A DNA stretch of 64,000 bases from Acidobacteriota bacterium (GTDB lineage: Bacteria > Acidobacteriota > Polarisedimenticolia > Polarisedimenticolales > Polarisedimenticolaceae), in assembly GCA_029861955.1 (NCBI GenBank), contig JAOTYK010000002.1:124001-188000 (forward strand), written 5' to 3'. Positions 9,212-16,403 of this stretch are shown here, piece after piece; position 1 is the first letter of the stretch; each line of letters starts with the position of its first letter. The position numbers and the translations under genes were made by a program. The notes under the pieces were generated by a model, which searched no databases, was not told the DNA's origin, and saw nothing but the letters and a program-made list of their open reading frames with translations.

Positions 9212-10511
9212 ACACGATCCTGAATTCCGCGCCACCGTCGCGATGGTTGGCCAGCGAAAAATCGTAGCCGTGCTGGGAGAGAATCTCTCTACTCAAGGTC
9301 AGACCGATTCCCTGCCCGTCACGTTTCGTCGAGAAGAACGGGGTAAAGATCTCGGTCGCGACGTCTGCCTCGATGCCGGGACCGCTGTCACGGACGGCCA
9401 GAACCGTGCGTCCCCGCTCACGATCAAGTCCGATCGTCAGAGTCCCGCCCTCGCCCATGGCCTCCAACGCATTCCGAAGAACGTTGACCAGCACCTGCTC
9501 GATCTGGTTCTTGTCGAGGTCGATGACCGGAAGATTCGCCGGGGGATTCCACTCGAGACGAATATTACGTTGCACGATCTCCGGCGAGATCAGGCTTACG
9601 ATGTCCTGTATCAGGGCGACCACATCGCACGGATGGCAATCCGGAGGAGGAACCCGTACGACCGCTGCCAGACCGTTCATGAACGAGCTCAGATTCAGGA
9701 GCCGATTGACGGCCACCTCGATGGCTCGATCGTAGTCAGGACGATCGTCGTCGCGAAGCTGGTCGCGGTAGTGCCCGCACGACTCCAGCAACGACTTGAC
9801 GACACCCACCGAGTTGTTGACCTCGTGGGACATCATCCGGATAAGCTTGTCGTACGCGCCCTTCTCGGATGCCTGCAGTTCATCGGTCAACTCCTCGAGC
9901 AGGTAGAAGATCCGTTGAACGCCGCGGTCGTAGAACGACGCCCTGCGGATTCGCAAGCGGCGTCGACCGTGAAGCTGGACCACCGTCGAACCACCGTCGC
10001 CCAGGGACAGCAACTCGTTGGCAAACACCCCCGGAAGCTGGGATAGATGGGCGCCGATCCACTCCTTGCGTCGATCGCCAAGCAAGCGTTCGGCAGCACT
10101 GTTCAATTGCTGGATTTTTTGATCCAGATCGAGGGTGATCACACCGGCAGGCGATGCCTCCATCACCTTCTCCAGGAAGAGATTCTGCTCCTCGAGTTTT
10201 AGTCGTTCTTCTCGAAGCTGATCCACCATTCGATTGTAGATGTCGATCAGCTGATCCATCTCCGGGTGGCGGACGTGTCGAAAGTACGATCCAAACTCTC
10301 GTTCGCGGATCAATTCCGTTCCGGTCCGGATCATGTCGAGCGGCAAGAGGAATGCCCTTAGAAGTCGATAGAACACGACCACCGAGATCACCAGAGTGAT
10401 CTCCGCGCCGACGACCCACCACGGCGAGCTCTTGGCCAGGAAATAGACGGCAACGCCCAGCAGCAGATGCAGGGCGATGAGATAGGTCAATATTTTGAGG
10501 CGGAGAGTCAT
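9198..10511 (-). CDS. intramembrane-type sensor histidine kinase (PAS, HisKA-HATPase), NtrB-like
   Basis: 437 residues, the last gene of the ABC-exporter operon. Two membrane helices (about 6-25 and 30-51) are joined by only a few residues, so there is almost no periplasmic sensor: the layout of kinases that sense within the membrane or through a partner transporter. HAMP-like/coiled-coil residues 52-115 and a PAS domain (about 116-210, EASPAGVITLDLDQKIQQLN) follow. The phosphoacceptor His229 lies in MMSHEVNN, the N box in NVLRNALEAMG, and the G boxes in VRDSGPGIE and GQGIGLTL. Start ATG 10511 overlaps the stop of the regulator gene (ATGA, 10508-10511), so the pair is translationally coupled. 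Its partner is almost certainly that regulator. Confidence 0.92.
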   Translation of the reverse strand: MTLRLKILTYLIALHLLLGVAVYFLAKSSPWWVVGAEITLVISVVVFYRLLRAFLLPLDMIRTGTELIREREFGSYFRHVRHPEMDQLIDIYNRMVDQLREERLKLEEQNLFLEKVMEASPAGVITLDLDQKIQQLNSAAERLLGDRRKEWIGAHLSQLPGVFANELLSLGDGGSTVVQLHGRRRLRIRRASFYDRGVQRIFYLLEELTDELQASEKGAYDKLIRMMSHEVNNSVGVVKSLLESCGHYRDQLRDDDRPDYDRAIEVAVNRLLNLSSFMNGLAAVVRVPPPDCHPCDVVALIQDIVSLISPEIVQRNIRLEWNPPANLPVIDLDKNQIEQVLVNVLRNALEAMGEGGTLTIGLDRERGRTVLAVRDSGPGIEADVATEIFTPFFSTKRDGQGIGLTLSREILSQHGYDFSLANHRDGGAEFRIVFSAR

Positions 10512-11905
10512 CCGGGCAGCGACAGCCCGTACTTCTCGAGCCGTCGATAGAGCGCGGCTCGGGACAGGCCCAGAGCCTCTGCGACGTGAGAGATGTTGCC
10601 GTCGTAGTGCTGCATACAACTCGAGATCATCTCGCGTTCAAGTTGATTCAACGTCATCGACCCCGGTGCGGGAAGCGTCCCCCGTGCGGATTCTCCAGCC
10701 TCGAGACATGCGAGCGTCTCGAAGTCCGACTGTTCAATCCGATCGCCATCGACGACGAGTACGGCGCGTTCGATGGTCTGCTTTAGCTGGCGAACGTTAC
10801 CGGGCCAGCGCTGCCGCTGAAGCCAACGTGTGGCAGCGTCGGTCAGGGCTAGTGCCCCGCGCCCGTAGGCCGTCGCACAGCCGTCGAGGAAGTGCCGAGC
10901 CAACAACGGGATATCGCCTGCGCGCTCACGGAGGGCCGGTAGCTTGATCGATATCAGGTTCAACCGATACAGCAGGTCCTCACGAAAACCGCCCTCGTGG
11001 ACGGCCAGTGCCAGGTCCCGATTCGTCGCAGAGATCACCCGGACGTCCACGGTACGGGTCCGGCTGGACCCGAGGACCTCGTAAGTCCGATCCTGCAAGA
11101 CTCGAAGCAGTTTCACCTGCGACGCAAGGTCAAGTTCGCCGATCTCGTCGAGGAAGATCGTCCCGGCCTGAGCCACCTCGAACCTTCCGGATCGATCGGA
11201 GCGCGCATCCGTAAACGCGCCCCGCACATGCCCGAACATCTCACTTTCGAACAGCGTCGATGAAACGCCGCCCAGGTTGACCTTGACGAACGGTCCGTCG
11301 CTCCGTCGGCTGTTCCGGTGGAGCGCCTCGGCGACTAACTCCTTGCCGGTCCCCGATTCCCCGGTGACCAGGACGGATGCGTCGGTCGGCCCAACCCTCC
11401 CGATCAGATCGAGGATGCGGCGTAACTGCGGATCGTTCCCCATCAGACCGGAGAAATCGAACTGGCGATCGAGATCCTCTCGCCGCGGCGGCGTCTGATC
11501 CTGGTCGGTCTCCCCGACACCTTCGGCGAGATGGACCGCCGTCTCTATCGAGCGAAGAAGGTGCTGGTTGGACCACGGTTTCGTCACGAAGTCGCTGGCG
11601 CCGGCCTTGACCCCTTCGACGGCCAGGGCGATCGACCCCCACGCGGTGATCAGGATGACGGGAAGGTGGGGACGCATGGACTTGATCTCGCGGAGGAGTT
11701 CCATGCCCTCCTCGCCGGTTGTCGCCCGCGAGAAATTCATGTCTTGCAGTACAAGATCGACGTCGCCGTCGCTCAGAACCGCCAGGGCGTCCGTGGGGTT
11801 CGAAGCGGTCTTCGACAGGTGACCGTTCTGCTTCAGCAGCATGCTGAGCGTGGCGGTCACCGACTCGTCATCGTCGACGATCAGGATGGAAAGCCTATTC
11901 GTAAT
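10508..11905 (-). CDS. NtrC-type sigma-54-dependent response regulator, probable AUU start
   Basis: 465 residues: receiver (4-125, acidic triad DDD11-13, phosphoacceptor Asp55 in LVLQDM, Lys in VTKPW), AAA+ domain (Walker A GESGTGKE, GAFTDA loop in place of the usual GAFTGA, Walker B TIFLDEIGEL) and a Fis-type helix-turn-helix (NISHVAEALGLSRAALYRRL). The only conventional start, GTG 11860, would delete receiver strand beta-1 and the acidic pocket. The frame has a stop about 36 bp upstream of ATT 11905 and no ATG/GTG/TTG before 11860. ATT 11905-11903 is preceded by GGAGG (11916-11912) at 6-nt spacing, so AUU initiation is proposed. The start lies inside the upstream permease gene. It presumably activates the sigma-54 promoter of its own operon. 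Confidence 0.88.
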   Translation of the reverse strand: MTNRLSILIVDDDESVTATLSMLLKQNGHLSKTASNPTDALAVLSDGDVDLVLQDMNFSRATTGEEGMELLREIKSMRPHLPVILITAWGSIALAVEGVKAGASDFVTKPWSNQHLLRSIETAVHLAEGVGETDQDQTPPRREDLDRQFDFSGLMGNDPQLRRILDLIGRVGPTDASVLVTGESGTGKELVAEALHRNSRRSDGPFVKVNLGGVSSTLFESEMFGHVRGAFTDARSDRSGRFEVAQAGTIFLDEIGELDLASQVKLLRVLQDRTYEVLGSSRTRTVDVRVISATNRDLALAVHEGGFREDLLYRLNLISIKLPALRERAGDIPLLARHFLDGCATAYGRGALALTDAATRWLQRQRWPGNVRQLKQTIERAVLVVDGDRIEQSDFETLACLEAGESARGTLPAPGSMTLNQLEREMISSCMQHYDGNISHVAEALGLSRAALYRRLEKYGLSLPG

Positions 11906-13085
11906 GTAGTGCCTCCGCCGGAAGGATCCGGGTCGCGCTTAGTCCGGGATAGAGCCCGCACAGACCGGCAACCGTCAGCAAGAACAACGTCGAGACCACG
12001 ATCGCCTGAATCACGACGGCGACGGGCACCATCGTGAATGGGCCAATGATGGGAAGTTGAGCGGCCAATGCGACTCCAAGAAGAACTCCGAACAATGCCG
12101 TGATGACGACCTCCAGTACGATCTGGCGGTGGATCGATGAACGATGCGCTCCGGTCGCGCGGCGTAGACCGATCTCTCTTGTTCTGCGGACGACATTTTG
12201 CCACATCACTCCGGTCAGCCCGAGAACGACCATGATAAGCAAGAATGTGCCAATGGTACCCACGATCGCCAACGGGACCATCCTCTCCTGGATCTTGGCC
12301 TTGCGTTGATTCTCCAGAGTACGGGTCGTGAAAGTCCATCCGTGCGCAATGGATTGCAGACGATCGATCATTCGCTCCTCGAACTCAGCGCCGGTCCCCT
12401 CCACCAGGCGAATAACGAACCGACTCATGTGCGGGGCCGTATCGCTCTCCTCGAGTGCAGGCCGAAACATGAATGCCATCGGCGCGGCGAACGGCCCGCC
12501 GCGCCGAAACCCCGTGATCACACCGATGACCCGCCGTTCGATCACGCCATTGCCGGGGTCGAGCACGAACCCCAGCGCGTCGCCATCGCCCACGAGTTGC
12601 TCAGCGAGCCGTTGATCGATAACGACCGGCTGCCAGTTCAGCGTGTGATCTCCGGGTTCAAACCAGCGTCCTTCGATAAGCTCAAGCTTGAGGGTCTCCA
12701 GATACTGGCTGGACGCGGTGGCCTCCTCGGTCCGGATGTCACTGCCGCCCTGCTCCCAAACCGTCGTCGACTGGGAGCCGCTGAACGGACTGTTGTCCGC
12801 CGAAGCCGCAGAGAGTATTTCCGGCATCGACTCCAACTCGCGATGGAGTCGACGGAACATCTGAGCCTCCTCGACGCCCCATTCCTCTCGTGCTGACTCG
12901 CGATCCACTGAGATCCTCCAAACATTCTCGTGATCGAATCCCATCGGAATCCGGTACAGGCGAAAGAAATGCAGGCCGGTTACCAGCAGCGCGAACACGA
13001 CGATGAACGACAGGAACATTTCCGCAACGATGAGGAGATGGGTTCGCTTGCGGTTCCAGACGAGCTTGAGCAGATGACGAATCAT
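11895..13085 (-). CDS. ABC transporter permease, FtsX/MacB type (second permease)
   Basis: 396 residues with the MacB/LolC-like topology: one N-terminal helix (about 18-41), a large periplasmic MacB_PCD-like domain (about 50-265), then three C-terminal helices with the FtsX signature (VVRRTREIGLRRATGAHRSSI between the first two). It pairs with the following permease and the ATPase to form a mechanotransmission-type exporter that works with a HlyD adaptor. Start ATG 13085 overlaps the preceding permease stop (ATGA, 13082-13085). Its 3' end overlaps the start of the regulator gene by 11 bp. The transported substrate cannot be read from the sequence. Confidence 0.9.
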   Translation of the reverse strand: MIRHLLKLVWNRKRTHLLIVAEMFLSFIVVFALLVTGLHFFRLYRIPMGFDHENVWRISVDRESAREEWGVEEAQMFRRLHRELESMPEILSAASADNSPFSGSQSTTVWEQGGSDIRTEEATASSQYLETLKLELIEGRWFEPGDHTLNWQPVVIDQRLAEQLVGDGDALGFVLDPGNGVIERRVIGVITGFRRGGPFAAPMAFMFRPALEESDTAPHMSRFVIRLVEGTGAEFEERMIDRLQSIAHGWTFTTRTLENQRKAKIQERMVPLAIVGTIGTFLLIMVVLGLTGVMWQNVVRRTREIGLRRATGAHRSSIHRQIVLEVVITALFGVLLGVALAAQLPIIGPFTMVPVAVVIQAIVVSTLFLLTVAGLCGLYPGLSATRILPAEALHYE

Positions 13086-14323
13086 GCCGATCTCCCGTGT
13101 AGCGCCTGTACAGGATGCATGCGTGACATCCTCCAGGCGGGGTACGTCCCCGAGACGATCGCGAACATGAGAGCGACAAGTAGTCCGTACAGGAACGCAC
13201 GAAGATTGAAGGTCAAGTCCACGTAGGGAATCGCATCGAGGCTGCTAATCAGCGGCAGTGCGACCGCGGACAAACCCAAAGCGATCAGGGCGCCGAGCAT
13301 TGTCAGAACGATACTCTCGGTCAGGAACTGACCCACCAGGGTCCAGGACGACGCCCCGAACGCCTTGCGCACGCCGATTTCCGACGCGCGTTCCAGGATT
13401 CGACTCAGGCTCAGGTTGACGAGATTCAGTGCCGGAAGGAGCATGAAGAGGAGTCCGCCGAAAGAGAAAATCAACGCCATGAGTCCGGTTGAAGGATCCT
13501 CAAACCGCGAATCAAGAAACTCACTGGCCACATGCTCGAATCGAGTGAACGCAGAAGCCTCCAGCGAGTGAAACTTGACGGGATCGGGGAGTTCGGCGTC
13601 GGCAAGACGGCTGGCAAACTCCTCCTTGACTCCCGCAAAGCTCGAAGGATGATCGACCAGCAAGATCCCGACCATCCCCCCTCGTAATCGCTCTCGATAC
13701 GCGGTGGATTTTGCCGTTGTCAGCGGTACCCAGATCTCGCTGAAAGCGAGCGCTCTCATGTACCCGACGTCACGCACGACACCCACGACGGTAAACGCCT
13801 GGTTGTCGACTCGAAGCACCTCACCGAGTGCCGGCTTCCCATCGAAGAAACGGGTCTCTGTTGCCTGGTTGATAACCGCTAGCGAGTTTCCCGCGTCTAC
13901 GTCGCTCGCCGTGTACGGTGCGCCGGAGACAAACTCGAAGTCGAGGATTTCCCAGTAGTTGGCGTCGGTCCGTCGCATCGACGGCTGAAGTTTCTCGCCC
14001 TTCACAAACGCTGTGACGGGTTGCTGCCGGGTCGAGATCGACATCTTTTCGACACCGGGAAGGTCCTGCGCGTACTTTTCCAATAACGCGAATCCGGGCG
14101 ACCCGGATGTGCTCCAACTCTCCCCGTACATTCGGGCATGCTCGATCGACAGCACGCGATCGAGGCGACTCTCCGGTGAGTCCGACGAGAAGAAGTTGTC
14201 CATGAACGCGACGGCCACGTTCAGGATCAGCAGGGTGAACGAGATGCCGAAGAGGCTGACCAGCGTGTAGAATTTGCGCCGCATCAGGACCTTGATCGCA
14301 ATTTTCAGGTAGTTCTTGATCAT
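13082..14323 (-). CDS. ABC transporter permease, FtsX/MacB type (first permease)
   Basis: 413 residues, paralogous in layout to the next permease: N-terminal helix (about 17-38), a periplasmic MacB_PCD-like region (about 40-280) and three C-terminal helices, with SRILERASEIGVRKAFGASS as the cytoplasmic coupling segment that contacts the ATPase. Two different permeases suggest a heterodimeric exporter, as in LolCE, rather than a MacB homodimer. It starts 9 bp after the ATPase stop and is coupled to the next permease by ATGA. Role: export or periplasmic extraction of a lipophilic, peptide or antibiotic substrate (family knowledge, not proven). Confidence 0.9.
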   Translation of the reverse strand: MIKNYLKIAIKVLMRRKFYTLVSLFGISFTLLILNVAVAFMDNFFSSDSPESRLDRVLSIEHARMYGESWSTSGSPGFALLEKYAQDLPGVEKMSISTRQQPVTAFVKGEKLQPSMRRTDANYWEILDFEFVSGAPYTASDVDAGNSLAVINQATETRFFDGKPALGEVLRVDNQAFTVVGVVRDVGYMRALAFSEIWVPLTTAKSTAYRERLRGGMVGILLVDHPSSFAGVKEEFASRLADAELPDPVKFHSLEASAFTRFEHVASEFLDSRFEDPSTGLMALIFSFGGLLFMLLPALNLVNLSLSRILERASEIGVRKAFGASSWTLVGQFLTESIVLTMLGALIALGLSAVALPLISSLDAIPYVDLTFNLRAFLYGLLVALMFAIVSGTYPAWRMSRMHPVQALHGRSA

Positions 14324-14332
14324 CGTCTATTC

Positions 14333-14998
14333 CTACTGAACCTGACGGCCATCGAAGATCCGCAGCGTGCGCTGGGTCTTCGCAGCCATCTCCGCGTCGT
14401 GGGTCACCATGACGATCGTGGTGCCAACCTCCCGATTGAATTCCTGCAGCATCTCGATGACATCCGCACCCATCCGACTGTCGAGGTTTCCGGTTGGCTC
14501 GTCCGCAAGGAGAACATCAGGCTCGCCGACGATGGCACGTGCCAACGCCACTCTTTGCTGTTGTCCTCCCGACAGCTGCGACGGGAAGTGATGGACCCGT
14601 GAAGACAGGCCCACCCGATCCAGAGCCTTCAACGCTCGGGCTTTTCGCTCACCGCTGCTCGAAGTACGGTAAAGCAAAGGTAACTCGACGTTGTCGAGCA
14701 CTTTGAGGTCGTTGATGAGATGGAATTCCTGAAAGACGAATCCAAGTTTTTCGTTGCGGAGACGAGCCAGTCTTCGATCGCTGTAGTCCTCGATCGTCTC
14801 ACCGCCGAAGGTGATCTTTCCCGACGTCGGTGCGTCAAGCAGACCCATGAGATTGAGAAGAGTCGACTTTCCGCAGCCGGAGGGCCCCATCACGGACACG
14901 AACTCGCCCTTGCCGATTTCGACATCGATGCTGTCGAGCGCCAGCGTTTCGATGCGGTCGGTTTGATAGACCTTGCTGACGGCTTGAAAGTTGATCAT
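14333..14998 (-). CDS. ABC transporter ATP-binding protein (LolD/MacB-type)
   Basis: 221 residues, the usual size of a LolD-type ATPase. It shows Walker A GPSGCGKST, Q-loop FQEFHLI, signature [15 protein letters not shown], Walker B VLLADEPTGNLD and H-loop VTHD. It powers the two FtsX-type permeases downstream. The open frame continues much further upstream, inside the adaptor gene in another frame, but ATG 14998 is the true start because GGAGG precedes it at about 7 nt and the typical N-terminus (INFQAVSKVYQ) begins there. It follows the HlyD gene by 40 bp in the same operon. Confidence 0.95.
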   Translation of the reverse strand: MINFQAVSKVYQTDRIETLALDSIDVEIGKGEFVSVMGPSGCGKSTLLNLMGLLDAPTSGKITFGGETIEDYSDRRLARLRNEKLGFVFQEFHLINDLKVLDNVELPLLYRTSSSGERKARALKALDRVGLSSRVHHFPSQLSGGQQQRVALARAIVGEPDVLLADEPTGNLDSRMGADVIEMLQEFNREVGTTIVMVTHDAEMAAKTQRTLRIFDGRQVQ

Positions 14999-15038
14999 GA
15001 CACTGCCTCCGTCGATTGAACGACCTGCATGGGACCCC

Positions 15039-16286
15039 TCACTTGACTCGTAGTTCCCTTGCATGAAGGGAAGAACGCATATCCGAAACGATGATCGAGT
15101 CACCTTCCTCCAGACCGGAAAGCACCTCGTAGAAGTCGTGACCCGAGCGACCGAATCGCACCTCGGTGCGGTAGGCGCGATCTCCCCTAACGACGAAGAC
15201 CTTGTGCTCGAGCCCGCCACGCTGGATGTACGGACCGCGCGGAGCGACGAGCGTATCGCTGGAGCTGTCCGTGACGACGATCGCGTCGACGCGGAGGTTG
15301 TGTCGAAGGGCCGAGTGATCGGCGTTCTCGAGGGCAACCTCGAACGACAGCACGCCGGATTCGATGGTCGGGAGAATCGACGACAGCGTCGCGTCAAGAG
15401 TCTGACCTGCGAACCCGATGCGCACGAGTTGTCCGATCTTCAATCGCGGGGCATAGGCATCGGAGACAGTGGCCTCGACTCTGAACGATCGAAGATCCGC
15501 GATACGTGCAAGGACTGAACCGGTTGCGATCGTCGACCCGACTTCATCGGCGACCCATGTCAACACTCCGTCGACGGGAGACCGTGTCGTTGCCAGTTCG
15601 AGCTGTCGCTCGATTTCCCGGCGGTCCTTGACGAGCAAGTCGGCGTCCAACTGCATCCTCTGCAGCTCTGCCACATAGCCACGCTCGACGGAGACAACCT
15701 CCTCCTGGCTGCGGATGAGTTGGATTTCCGCGCGACGCACCTCAACCTCGGCCTGCTTGAACCCCTCTTCGGAGACGAGGCCCTCGGCAAACAGGCGACG
15801 CGATTGGTCCAGCTTGTATCGGACGATCTCTAGATCCAATTCCTGAATCTGGATCTGACTCCGAAGTGCGGCGACCCGGTCCTCGTGCTGAACGGTCTTC
15901 TGCGTGCGCTCGCTACTGTTCTTCTGGAGGCGGTCGTCGATCGCGTCGAGCCGCAGTTCGATATCTCCGGTGTCCAGCTCCAGAATCGGTTCGCCCGCCT
16001 CGACGCGCTCGCCCGGTCGTCGTAACACACGCTCGACACGAACTTCTGCCGGACTGGAGAGAACTCGCTCCGATGCCGGAACCACGGTCCCCGACGCCTG
16101 GACCGTCGCCTCGAATCCCCCCCGCTCAACGGTTGCAAACCGAACGCGGGAACGATGCACCGAAGGACGCAACCACTCGGCAGCAAGGAGGACCGTCGCA
16201 ACCAGACTGCCGGCGACCAGGAGCCCCACGACGACCCGTCGTCGGACCCGTCCGCGGCGAATACTGATGTCGATTTCGCGGTCCAT
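15039..16286 (-). CDS. HlyD-family / RND-type periplasmic adaptor protein
   Basis: 415 residues, first gene of the exporter operon. One membrane helix (about 18-39) anchors a periplasmic adaptor: a biotinyl-lipoyl-like half-motif (GTVVPASERVLSSPAEVRVE and RRPGERVEAGEPILELD), an alpha-helical coiled-coil hairpin (about 105-205) and the beta-barrel region after it. Such MacA/HlyD adaptors bridge an inner-membrane exporter to a TolC-like channel; no TolC gene is present here, so one must be encoded elsewhere. ATG 16286 has GGAGG at 6-nt spacing. A perfect sigma-54 promoter lies just upstream, giving a 5' UTR of only about 15 nt. Confidence 0.92.
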   Translation of the reverse strand: MDREIDISIRRGRVRRRVVVGLLVAGSLVATVLLAAEWLRPSVHRSRVRFATVERGGFEATVQASGTVVPASERVLSSPAEVRVERVLRRPGERVEAGEPILELDTGDIELRLDAIDDRLQKNSSERTQKTVQHEDRVAALRSQIQIQELDLEIVRYKLDQSRRLFAEGLVSEEGFKQAEVEVRRAEIQLIRSQEEVVSVERGYVAELQRMQLDADLLVKDRREIERQLELATTRSPVDGVLTWVADEVGSTIATGSVLARIADLRSFRVEATVSDAYAPRLKIGQLVRIGFAGQTLDATLSSILPTIESGVLSFEVALENADHSALRHNLRVDAIVVTDSSSDTLVAPRGPYIQRGGLEHKVFVVRGDRAYRTEVRFGRSGHDFYEVLSGLEEGDSIIVSDMRSSLHARELRVK

Positions 16287-16311
16287 CGGTTGCCTCCGGG
16301 ATTACGGATTT

Positions 16312-16327
16312 GCAACCGGCGTGCCAG
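16312..16327 (-). promoter_or_regulatory. sigma-54 (-24/-12) promoter of the exporter/two-component operon
   Basis: On the minus strand the sequence is TGGCACG-CCGG-TTGCA, an exact match to the sigma-54 consensus TGGCACG-N4-TTGCW. The expected start is about 12 nt further on (about 16300), just ahead of the adaptor gene's GGAGG site. The operon encodes its own sigma-54 activator, so positive autoregulation is likely. Confidence 0.9.
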
Positions 16328-16353
16328 GTTTTCGACCCGATTTCCGGGCGTTT

Positions 16354-16369
16354 CAGGTCATGGACTGAT
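16354..16369. promoter_or_regulatory. imperfect dyad between UAS and sigma-54 promoter
   Basis: TCAGGTCATGGACTGA is a 16-bp sequence with outer arms TCAG/CTGA... and a central CATG, 12 of 16 positions being symmetric. It lies about 27 bp upstream of the -24 element and could be a second activator or accessory-protein site; chance is possible. Confidence 0.3.
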
Positions 16370-16384
16370 CGATCGCGGACAGGA

Positions 16385-16402
16385 CTGTTCGATTCCGAAC
16401 AG
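16385..16402. promoter_or_regulatory. palindromic upstream activating site for the NtrC-type regulator
   Basis: CTGTTCG-ATTC-CGAACAG is a perfect 7-bp inverted repeat centred about 75 bp upstream of the -24 element, the position expected of an enhancer site for an NtrC-type activator dimer. It sits just beyond the stop of the neighbouring PQQ-propeller gene (16404). Binding by the operon's own regulator is an inference. Confidence 0.7.
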
Positions 16403-16403
16403 C

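Noticed and set aside
9198-16286. Naming the exporter genes macA/macB or lolCDE.
   Set aside because: Only the general family is clear; the two-permease layout and sigma-54 control differ from both, so symbols would mislead.
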